The notes under the pieces: generated by a model
Told to the model about the DNA's origin: nothing
What the model saw: only the letters and a program-made list of their open reading frames with translations
The model's database searches: none
Position numbers and translations under genes: made by a program
Part shown: in pieces, positions 10,661-19,839 of the stretch
Layout of the letters: each line of letters opens with the position of its first letter
How positions within the stretch are numbered: position 1 is the first letter of the stretch
NCBI GenBank assembly: GCA_023614405.1
Contig: CM042685.1
Coordinates: forward strand, 89,146,684-89,210,683
DNA from: Avena insularis
Taxonomy: Eukaryota > Streptophyta > Magnoliopsida > Poales > Poaceae
Length of the DNA stretch: 64,000 nucleotides
Reading direction: 5' to 3'

Positions 10661-12256
10661 TATTATTGTTAGACAATGATGAGCCTGCGACCTATGTAGA
10701 AGCGATGGTGGACCCAGACTCTGAGAAATGGCCAATCGCCATGAGATCCGAGATAGAGTCCATGGGAGACAATCAAGTTTGGAACTTGGTTGACCTGCCT
10801 GATGGTTTTAAAGCCATCGAGTGCAAATGGATCTATAAGAAGAATATTGATATGGATGGAAATGTTCACATCCATAAAGCTCGACTTGTTGCAAAAGGTT
10901 TTCGACAAGTTCAAGGAGTTGACTACGATGAGACTTTCTCGCCCGTAGCGATGCTTAAATCTATACGGATAATTCTAGCCATTGCTGCACATTTCGACTA
11001 TGAAATATGGCATATGGATGTCAAGACGGCTTTCCTAAATGGAATCATAACTGAGGACGTGTATATAATGCAGCCCGAAGGTTTTGTCGATCCAAACAAT
11101 GCTGGAAAGTTATGCAAACTTCTGAAGTCCATTTATGGGCTGAAGCAAGCATCTCGGAGTTGGAATATTCGATTTGATGAAGTTGTAAAGGAGTTTGGCT
11201 TCATCAAAAACGAACAAGAACCTTGTGTTTACAAGAAGGAAAGTGGGAGAGCGCTGGTATTTCTAATCTTATATGTAGATGACATATTACTGATTGGAAA
11301 TGACATTCCTATGCTCGAGTCTATTAAGACCTCATTGAAAAATAGTTTTTTGATGAAGGACTTGGGAGAAGCGGCATATATTCTGGGCATCAAGATCTAT
11401 AGAGATAGATCAAGAAGGCTAATTGGATTAAGCCAGAGTACATACATTGACAAAGTGTTGAAACGGTTCAGCATGGAAGAGGCTAATAAGGGGTTCTTAC
11501 CCATGTCTCATGGCATAAAACTCAGCAAGACTCAGTGTCCTTCGACTACTGATGAGCGTGAGCGCATGAGTAGGGCTCCATATGCTTCGGCTATTGGATC
11601 CATCATGTATGCAATGATATGTACTCGCCCAGATGTTTTCTATGCTCTAAGTGTTACGAGCAGATACCAGGCTGATCTAGGTGAAGGTCACTGGACAGCG
11701 GTAAAGAAGATCCTTAAGTACTTGAAAAAGGACTAAGGATGTGTTCCTAGTTTATGGAGCTGAGGATGAACTCAGTGTAAAGGGTTACACAGATGCGAGT
11801 TACCTTAACGACTCAGATGATTCGAAATCGCAATGAGGTTATGTGTTTGTCATGAATGATGGTGATGTGAGCTGGAAAAGTTCCAAGCAAGATACGGTGA
11901 CCTCCTCTTCAACAGAAGCTGAATATATTGCTGCCTCGAAGGCAGTAAAGGAAGCTATTTGGATTAGGAATTTCCTGATCGGTCTCGGTGTGGTTCAGGG
12001 CACATCCAATCCCTTGGACGTTTATTGTGACAACAATGGTGCTATTGCACAGGACAAGGAACCTAGACAGCACCAGAAGAACAAACATATTCGCATGCGT
12101 TACCATCAGATTCGAGAGTTCGTTGAGGATGGTAGTGACATGATATGCAAAATACATACGGACTCAAATGTTGCTGATCCCTTGACTAAGCCTCTCCCGC
12201 AGCCCGTGCATGAAGCGCACACAAGAGCAATTGGTATTAGATACATTTTAGATTGA
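10661..12256 (+). pseudogene. Copia reverse transcriptase and RNase H, with a frameshift and a stop
   Basis: Reverse transcriptase (RVT_2 type) is recognised by WNLVDLPDGFKAIECKWIYK, ARLVAKGFRQ, HMDVKTAFLNG and the catalytic YVDD at 11272-11283. A run of five A where four would keep the frame, near 11722-11729, shifts the reading frame (LKYLKKD then stop at 11734-11736). RNase H continues in the next frame with GYTDASY, a TGA at 11834-11836, and then TVTSSSTEAEYIAA and CDNNGAIAQD, which hold its acidic catalytic residues. The protein end RAIGIRYILD at 12256 is normal for the group and lies just before the polypurine tract. Confidence 0.9.
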
Positions 12257-12265
12257 CTCTAGTGC

Positions 12266-12276
12266 AAGTGGGAGAC
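12266..12276 (+). promoter_or_regulatory. Polypurine tract
   Basis: AAGTGGGAGAC directly precedes the 3' LTR. This is the usual plus-strand primer form in plant copia elements. Confidence 0.88.
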
Positions 12277-13581
12277 TGAAAGAAATATGCCCTAGAGGCA
12301 ATCATACAGATGATTATATTTCATATGTATTCATGAGTTATTGTAATGTTCCTTGAATATACATATCAGGCAACTTGTATTGATTGGAAATTATGTGAAT
12401 TGTTTGTGAAACTCTTTACTTGTATGGTTATTTAAGAGTTGTCCCTAGTCGGAGTTCATGTGAGGATACACGTGAATATTAGACTAGCACATCGATTGGT
12501 TGATGACTATGTTTCGCAAGTCATAGACATGGAGATGTCAAACCAATGATGTGGACACATGTTATGAACATGGGGTTGGACTGACCCAACCTGAGACTGG
12601 CAATTAGTTGCAGCTCTCTCTCTACACATCATGTACGTTTTGTCCTTAGACCTGAGATTGTCGCATGTACTTGAGATGTGGATCGACCTACTTTGGGGCT
12701 ATCAAACGCTGCACCATAACTGGGTAGTTATAAAGGTAGCTTTCGGGTTTGTCCTGAAGCATGCCGCAAGGCATGGTCAATCAAGATGGGATTTTCCCCT
12801 CTCTACTTGAGAGAGATATCTCTGGGCCCCTCGAGTGATCGGATCTAGAAATGCATGGCCGTGCTACATATGGTTAAGAGTTAACCTAGTAAAGGGATTC
12901 CGAATCACGGTATCGAGAAAGGGAGGTCAGCTTAGAGCTAGACCAAATATCGTGAGGCAAAGGGAAAGACATGTACTAAACCTTTTGATGGTTCATCCGA
13001 TATGATCTTTGTATACGTTTAGGAGTTGGCACGTCTTGCTAGAGGCCGCTACCAACTATTGACAGTATAAGTGTATTCGTGTCATGTCTATACGCATATG
13101 AACCTATACGGTCACACACTTAAGGGGCTGGAAGCCTAATGAGGATTGGATCCGAATTAGACCAGGCTTAGGGTACTAATGGGCTGCTAATGTAGAAGCC
13201 CACTAGGGACGCCTATATAAGAGAGGGTGGGGAGAGCTGACCTGGGTTAGACCTTAGACCTCAGATCATTCCCAGCTGCCACTCCTCACGCCTGTGTCGC
13301 ATGCGGGGACCTAGCAGTCCGGCGTCTGACGCTTCTACCCTGTACGTGTGGATACCTCGGAGGCGCTGCATCTGTAGCGCTTGGACGAGCCGCGCAAGGG
13401 GAGCTGCTCGTGGGACGAGGACAAGGAGGAGACGTGGAACGTCTGCACCGCCTCGACGCGCTTCATCAATTTGGCAACTGCGCGTCTAGTGGTAATCCCG
13501 TGATCTATGACAACAGTAATCCTGGCATACGCGGTAGAATTTTTTTGATTTGCGCTAGTGTAGCCTACCCGTATCCCTACA
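12277..13581 (+). repeat. 3' LTR of the complete copia element
   Basis: The copy is 1,305 bp, the same length as the 5' LTR, starts TGAAAGAAATATGCCC and ends TATCCCTACA. Its TATA box (TATATAA, 13214-13220) is intact, so it could start transcription into the adjoining cassette unit, though activity is not shown. Confidence 0.93.
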
Positions 13582-14495
13582 GGTTATGGCAAGTAGGTGG
13601 TCTCAAGGCCTTGTCCCTAGAGACCGCATTTCTTGCTGAAAACCTAGGATACAACCTACTTTCTATTAAACATCTTGCATATGCCGGTTATGATTCCTAT
13701 TTCTTGAAAACTTGTGTGAAAGTCTTTAGGAGTGATGATCTCAATTTGGTCCTGGTTGGACATGTGGAAGTCGATCCTTATGTGGTCGACCTCTCGGAAG
13801 AGAGCCAATCCCTTCCTACATGTCTAATGCCCAAGGCTGACAAGGGATGGCTTTGGCATCATCGCCTAGGCCAAGTTAACATGAGAAATCTCAATCTACT
13901 CCTAAAGGGTGAGCATTTTGTCGGCCTAACCGGTTTCTCCTTTGAGAAAGATCGTGTGTGTAGTGCTTGCATTTCAGGAAAGCAAATTGGGAAGCATCGT
14001 CCTTCCATATCCAAGGTGGCCACATCAATAACCTTGGAGCTTCTCCACTTAGATCTCTCCGGGCCATCAACTTATGATTATCTTCGTGGAAGAAAGTCTG
14101 GTATTGTCATTGTTGATGATTACTCAAGGTATACTTGGGTCTTTCTCCTCAAGTCAAAGGATGAGACCTACAAGGAATTCATGATCTTCACCAAGCAATC
14201 TCAACGCACTCATGAAGTGGAGATCAAGACCATTAGAACCGACAACGACACCGAGTTCAAGAACTACACCATGAAAGAGTTCATTGAATATGGGCGGATC
14301 AAGCATGAATTCTCAGCTCCCTATACCCCTCAACAAAATGGTTTTGTTGAAAGGAAGAACCGAACAGTTATTGAGATGGCAAGAACAATGTTGAGTGAAT
14401 TCAAGTCACCCCAAAACTTTTGGGTAGAAGCCATTGCTACCGCGGTTCACTACACATACCAGCACTTCCTTAGAGCTCCCCACCAAAGAATATAA
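13582..14495 (+). pseudogene. Copia pre-integrase and integrase (array unit 2, second part)
   Basis: After the GGTTA duplication the array continues with SLETAFLAENLGYNLLSIKH, GWLWHHRLGQVNMRNLN, CSACISGKQIGKH and the integrase core (LELLHLDLSGPS, RTDNDTEF, NGFVERKNRT). One zinc-binding His is replaced: unit 1 has LGH at the place where this unit reads LGQ. The frame is open up to the array join at 14477 and also runs backwards into the 3' LTR, giving an accidental fused frame of about 360 codons that starts with a non-ATG codon near 13410. Confidence 0.75.
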
Positions 14496-15223
14496 TCTAT
14501 GTAAAATAAGGTGACAAGGTGGTTGACCAAGTCAAGAAGAATGTTGTGAATGGGGGAGCCATAAGGGGCAACCCCAATCATAAATATGCGGGAAAATCTA
14601 ATCCATCCTATGAGCTATGTAAGAGCACTCAAGGAGATGTATATGCTTAATGTGTTTTCCCTCGAAATGGTAATTATTATATATGGTACTCAATTTGGGT
14701 ACAAAAGGATCTTGTTGTTAATGCTAGGGGACCCATTACTCAATGGGTTCCTAAATCAAAGAATTGATTTTGTAGGGGTATTTCTCCGGTGGATCAAAAT
14801 GGGTGTTTGATAGTGGATGCACCAATCATATGACCAGAGGTAGAAGTGGGCTTGACCAATTCATTCATGATGTCAACTCAACATCAAGCATCACTTTTGG
14901 TGATAACTCAAAAGGAAAGGTACTTGGTTATGGCATGTTGGTGGTCTCAAGGTCTTGTCCCTAGAGACCGTATTTCCTGTTGAAAACCTTGGATACAACT
15001 TACTTTCTATTAAACATATTGCGGATGCTGGTTATGATTCCTATTTCTCAAAAACTTTTGTGAAAGTCTTTAGGAGTGATGATCTCAGTTTGGTCCTGGT
15101 TGGACATGTGGAAATCGATCCTTATGTGGTCGACCTCTCGGAAGAGAGCCCCTCCCTTCCTGCATGTCTAATGGCCAAGGCTGACAAAGGGATGGCTTTG
15201 GCATCGTCGCCTAGGCCATGTTA
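14496..15223 (+). pseudogene. Copia linker, protease and pre-integrase (array unit 3)
   Basis: The third linker copy is broken by several stops. The protease DSG codons are intact at 14809-14817. The pre-integrase part reads ENLGYNLLSIKHIADAGYDS and VVDLSEESPSLPACLM. One extra A in GACAAAGGG (about 15183-15190), relative to units 1 and 2, shifts the frame just before the zinc-binding motif. Confidence 0.7.
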
Positions 15224-15513
15224 ACATGAGAAATCTCAATCTACTCCTAAAGGGTGAGCATTTTGTCGGCCTAACTGATGTCTCCTTTGAGAAAGATCGT
15301 GTGTGTAGTGCTTGCATTTCAGGAAAGCAAATTGGGAAGCATCGTCCTTCCATATCCAAGGTGGCCACATCAAGAACCTTGGAGCTTCTCCACTTGGATC
15401 TCTTCGGGCCATCAACTTATGATTGTCTTGGTGGAACAAAGTATGGTCTTGTTATTGTTGATTATTACTCAAGGTATACTTGGGTCTTTCTCCTCAAGTC
15501 AAAGGATGAGACT
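15224..15513 (+). pseudogene. Copia integrase N-terminal fragment (array unit 3, truncated)
   Basis: This piece encodes MRNLNLLLKGEHFVGL, CSACISGKQIGKH, LELLHLDLFGPSTYD and SRYTWVFLLKSKDETY and then stops matching integrase at about 15514, where gypsy LTR sequence in inverted orientation begins. The open frame running to 15669 is a chimera across this breakpoint. Confidence 0.72.
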
Positions 15514-15620
15514 TACGGATGCCGGGAAGGAGAACTTGACGCGGCGCTTGGTTCGGGATCGGTCTTCGGATCGAGGCTTCGGGGTCTCGGCATCCAATGG
15601 ATCTTCCTCTCACCCCACCG
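15514..15620. other. Rearrangement junction built of two templated pieces
   Basis: Positions 15514-15605 are a perfect 92-bp reverse complement of 16540-16631 in the LTR that follows. Positions 15603-15620 repeat 18 bp found in direct orientation at 15686-15703. The LTR then resumes colinearly with its other copy at 15619 (matching 20119). The left edge shares TAC with the integrase sequence, and the right edge overlaps by a few bases. The first 280 bp or so of the LTR are missing here. Confidence 0.85.
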
Positions 15621-18600
15621 GCCAGACCACCTACTACCCAAACCAAAACCTAGACTACCCTACCCCTGAAAACCTAACCCTAATCCTTCCTCTCACCCCA
15701 CCGTGCCGCCGCCACCCCCTAGCTCCACACGCACACACCTGAACCACACCCGGTACAGCAACCGTCCACCCCACCTCTCAACTGACCCCACCCCGGCCCC
15801 ACCCTGTCCCGCTACCGACAACCATCGACGCATCGCCCTGGCCCTCTCGATCCCCTCGCTCCTCCTCCGTTCTGGAGTGCCGCCGCCACTGGCCTCTCTT
15901 CACCGAACCCTGGCGCCGCCCTTCCTCTCGCTCCCTGCCGCTGGATGTCGCCCTCTCCCTGCCGCCTCTCTCGCCCCGCGTCCACCTCCCTCTGCCGGGT
16001 TCGCGGCTGCCGGTCGCCGCGTCGACCCCCTGCGTCGCCCCAGCTCCACCGAGCACCTCCCCGAGCAGAGCATAGCTCCAGCCGCCATGCTTCATCCCGC
16101 CGCCAGCGACGACCTCCTCGCGAGCTGTCCGTTGCTCGGCCCCAAGCGCGCCTGTCGTTCCTTCCTCGCCTCCTGCAACCTCGCCTCGCCGCCTCGAATC
16201 CTTGTCGCCCCTGCTACAGCGTCGGCCCGCTTTCGGTCTTCTGGTGCTCGTCCGTGGCGCCGTTTCTCCTCTGCCCTGCAACCTCTTGGCTGCTGCCAGC
16301 TGCTGCGCGAGCGTTCCGCCGGCTCTGTACATCGATCAGTTGCCGTGTAGAGTGCCTGGGTTGGGAGCACACACATGTCGATGGTAGGTTCATTTCTGCA
16401 GGATGCCTATGTTTCTCCTCTGCGAGCATGCTAGTGCTTATGTGCCTGTGTTTGTTTGGGTGTCGGTACTGATTCAAGATCTCCTTCTTGGACCCTGAGT
16501 TCCTCGATCGCGGAACCCAAAGACAAATCCTTGAACCCTAAGATCCATTGGATGCCGAGACCCCGAAGCCTCGATCCGAAGACCGATCCCGAACCAAGCG
16601 CCGCGTCAAGTTCTCCTTCCCGGCATCCGTAGGCCGAACCCGACCTGAAGACCGATCCATTGGATGTGTGACCCTTTCTTCAAGACCCTATTTTTTATGA
16701 ATATAATATATACATTGTTGAATTTAAATTTTCATGCTTGCACATATCATGTGGTTTGGGGGCCTTATGCCGATTCACTTCATAATTAAATATGTAGACC
16801 ATATGTGGGCTTTTCTAGTCTAATATTGGTCCCATCTAAAATTGTGTAGCGAACCGGTGATATATTTTGCCATGTTAAGATAACATTTAAATTGCGGGGT
16901 ATCTAAACAACTTGAACCTATTAAATAATTGACGGGACCCCGGTTCCGCTTAATATGGCCTAATTGCGTTGCACCTTTGACATGTCATACATCATACATG
17001 CATCATGCCCTGATCTTCTGCCGTAGTATGAAATATTGCATCCGGTGTTTCTGCTAGTGCTTTGCTTCTTCACGGATTAGGCCGATGAGTTGATGTGAGT
17101 GTCGACCCGATCTTCGGATGAACCTTCAGCAATGTTTTTCAGGCGAGCATTCTCCCCTTTTCTACCTATTTTACTTTTATAGTCTTTATTTCCTCCTGTT
17201 GATCTATTGCTATCTGTGTTGCGATGCTCTAGTTTTCGTACCCATGATATCCCTTGCAGCCTTATATTGCCTTGGACACATCCTATTACCTGCTTTTTGG
17301 TAGATAGTTGGACTTGCGTGTCGTAGTCGCTTGCTCAAGTACTGCCGCGTGTCGTTAAGTACCATAGTTGTTGGAAGACTGCCATATGCTTTATGTTGGA
17401 AATGATCATTGCTTTAATTATTGTTTAATAACTAAAATTGACAGTAGGTGAATAATGCAGAGGCACAAGTGGGCAATAGATGTTATTTGGTTTTTAACCG
17501 TCCACTTGTGTCCCGTAGGACCCCGAGTACTTGATACCTATTCTTTGAATATTCGCACTATCCGCATGTGGGACCATGAATCCCCTTAGCCAGAGTTTGA
17601 GTCATATATTATTTCTTGGGGCCACAACATAGTTTGGGGCTTTATTACTATCATGTACTGATGCCATGCTTTACTGCTTTATTTACGATTGCGCGTGGAG
17701 AGCCTGTACTGTTTATGTAAGCGGAGTGTTTTCATGGTATCGACAAGCCCAGTCACACTTTCGGGTTCCCAATCGTTTATAGCCATTGACGCAAACCTCT
17801 AGGTCCGTTCCGGAGCCGGACAACTTTGTCGCGGGTAGCTTGGTGGGGTGGCCCCCTGAAATATTATATGAATCTTGCAATTGCTCTGTCGTGATGCCTC
17901 GTTGGGTTTTAATTTGGTTTTTTCTGAGGTTGATCGTGCGTGTGTTGCTATTTGTGCCCCCTGCAGGGTAAAACTTTCTGAAAGCCGTGTCCCCGGTTAT
18001 GGACGACTTGGAGCACAGTATCTCGATCATAGACAACTATAACTAAAGTAGTTCTATAAATTTGACTTTATAATGACTAGTAATTAGCTTTACTACAACG
18101 GAATGGCTAAATAGAAGTACCAACAACTGCTGGTTTTGGGATGCCTCATGCTATATGTATCTGACTAGTAAGTATTGTAACTACAACGGAATGGTTAACT
18201 AAAACTACCCACTATTTATAATATCAGGATGACTCATGCTATATGTATTTGACTAGTAAGTACTACAACTACAACAGAATGGTTAACTAAAACTGCCCAC
18301 TGCTTATTATATTAGGATGACTCATGCTATCTATATCTGACTAGTAATTGCCGCAACTATAACATAATGAATAAAACTTCCAACTGTGTTAGTTCCTCGG
18401 TTGACTTCCTCGTTTGGTCTCGAGGGGGAAATAACAGGATGGGTATGCTTGGTGATAGTTTAAGGTTGGATCCGAATAGGTCTTTCTTATCCCTATCTGA
18501 TAGCCGCCAGTTGTATTGAGTCTCTATAGGTTGTTTGGTGCATGATGCGCTGCCGCTTCAGTCCACCATACCTATGTAGGCGAGGACCGCCGAATTCTAG

Positions 18601-19032
18601 TCTCGCCGTGTACTGGCCTCAGTATTGACCGCTCTCTTTTTCCTTTGCCCTTTGTCGGCACCCCTTTGTTTAAGCAGGTTTTGAGATCGACGTTGTTAGC
18701 AGGGTTACCCTTCCGGCTTGGCCTGGGCAGGGTTATGGATGCCATTGGTTATTCTTCAGGGCTCTTAGCTCAATTTGCATCTTGTCCGTACTCGGACGTT
18801 GTATCGTTTTCCAGGTGATTTGGATCTTTGTACTGTATATCTGTATTCTTGACTCTTTGAGTCGTTGTTGCATATATATGTTCTATGGGTTCCATCATGG
18901 ACTAATGTGTAATGATATTACTTTGTTTTCCATCCGCACGCAAGTGCCTGGTGGGCACCTTTGAATCGTTTCTATACGCGTTTTGGCGGGAATCGCTAAA
19001 ACTTGCATAGGGTCGATCCTGAGGGTGTTACA
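15619..19032 (+). repeat. 5' LTR of the gypsy-like element, truncated
   Basis: The LTR has a C-rich core (15,650-16,400) with open frames on both strands that reflect composition, then AT-richer sequence, an 88-bp tandem repeat block and the terminus GGTGTTACA. Compared with the 3' LTR it lacks the first 280 bp or so. Confidence 0.85.
18060..18385 (+). repeat. 88-bp tandem repeat in the LTR, about 3.5 units
   Basis: Units are recognised by CTACAACGGAATGG-like starts at 18093, 18181, 18269 and, degenerate, 18357, exactly 88 bp apart, each with CTCATGCTAT further on. The block recurs in the other two LTR copies. Confidence 0.85.
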
Positions 19033-19035
19033 GAG

Positions 19036-19047
19036 TGGTATCAGAGC
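19036..19047 (+). promoter_or_regulatory. Primer-binding site (initiator tRNA-Met type)
   Basis: TGGTATCAGAGC starts four bases after the 5' LTR end and proves that the preceding long repeat is a 5' LTR. Confidence 0.9.
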
Positions 19048-19839
19048 TCAGCAGTTACGATACCCCACTGGTCCAGCCTGTAGGGTGACCTAGCTAACGG
19101 ACATCGTAGAGTGTCAAAACTATTTTGAAAAATCGGTTGGATAGATCTGATTAGGTCTGGTTTTACTCCTTACCCCTCTGCTATTCTCCTCTTACCTTTG
19201 CGTGTTTTGAATCTACCCCTTATCTTTTCTTCGAGTCCAGGAATTCTCGTGGTTGGGATTCTGTCGTACCTTCAGGGTTTTGCTTCCTCTTGTAACGGTG
19301 CTTCCACATTCGGTCTTCATGCTATCTGAGGAAACTCCCTCTGTGTACCTTCAGTGGACCAAAAATTCACTAAAAATTTTCTTTGTATCTTCCAGTGTTT
19401 TTCAACGCGACGACCTCATCTCCATCAGATCCGATAAAGACTCTGCATCACTTCTTGCTTCCAAACCTTGTTTGTCAAGATCTTTAGTCTGAATTCTGAG
19501 GGTTGGTTGCATAACCCGTTTGTTCGTGTATAGAGTAATGCTTTGAGTGCGGGATGGAGTCGCGACCATACCACTACTCTTATCATTCACTCTTGTACAA
19601 CGAATGGTGGTTCGATGCAATTATACTCCTTCCATGGAAGTTAGAGGTGGCTTTATCTTTTGATGCCTTTACCTTCGCCCTTTGTTCTCTGGAGCGTTCT
19701 CTCGATGAATGTGAGCAACAACACTTGTTAGTGGTGTCGCGAGGATCTACATGAAGCGAGAAGATTCAGATCGTCGGACTTCTTCCCCGTACTAGGGGGC
19801 GGATCTCGAGGGCGAGATACATTGTTAGTGCTGTCGAAT
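19048..19839 (+). other. Non-coding interior of the gypsy-like element
   Basis: About 800 bp with only short frames (up to 79 codons) that show no gag, protease, RT, integrase or zinc-knuckle motif. A purine-rich run CTAGGGGGCGGA (about 19793-19804) lies about 40 bp before the 3' LTR instead of next to it, so the polypurine tract is either displaced or not this run. Confidence 0.7.

Larger units (their letters stand above)
5594..13581 (+). mobile_element. Complete, decayed Ty1/copia LTR retrotransposon (7,988 bp)
   Basis: Every structural part is visible: two LTRs of 1,305 bp (5594-6898 and 12277-13581), a tRNA-Met-type primer-binding site directly after the 5' LTR, a leader, one gag-pol region with the copia order gag, protease, integrase, RT, RNase H, a polypurine tract directly before the 3' LTR, and a 5-bp target duplication. 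The LTR starts TGAAGGAAATATGCCCTAG, close to the BARE/Angela start but with a shorter LTR, so it is a related family that I cannot name with certainty. By eye the LTRs differ at 11 or more sites in the first 290 bp, so the insertion is not recent. The coding region carries two nonsense changes and two 1-bp frameshifts, so it is not autonomous. Confidence 0.95.
5589..13586. repeat. Target-site duplication GGTTA around the complete copia element
   Basis: GGTTA at 5589-5593 and 13582-13586 flank the two LTRs. The undisturbed site is seen in unit 1 near 2520, where the same sequence runs on without interruption. Confidence 0.95.
1630..15513 (+). repeat. Tandem array of a 1,344-bp copia protease-integrase segment, split by two insertions
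   Basis: The copia sequence at 1630-2714, 4441-5593 and 13587-15513 is one continuous array once the solo LTR (2715-4435) and the complete copia element (5594-13581), each with one copy of its 5-bp target duplication, are taken out. The same join, integrase followed by an upstream linker segment, occurs at 2101, 5140 and 14477. After subtracting the insertions the spacings are 1,313 and 1,344 bp. The 31-bp difference equals a 31-bp deletion visible in unit 1 after 2279, where units 2 and 3 keep the sequence. The array therefore has about 3.1 head-to-tail units: 471 bp of unit 0, units 1 and 2, and 1,037 bp of unit 3. Normal copia order is gag, protease, integrase, RT, so integrase-linker-protease is not a native order. 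Confidence 0.8.

Noticed and set aside
15703..16477. Frames of 175-215 codons, partly repeated near 20.5-20.9 kb
   Set aside because: They lie in the C-rich core of the long LTR. Open frames on both strands and frame changes between the two copies argue against coding.
17118..17303. Hydrophobic 61-codon frame repeated at 21649-21834 and in reverse near 25 kb
   Set aside because: It is open in the three copies because they are the same LTR. T-rich sequence gives the membrane-like look, and there is no conserved start context or family match.
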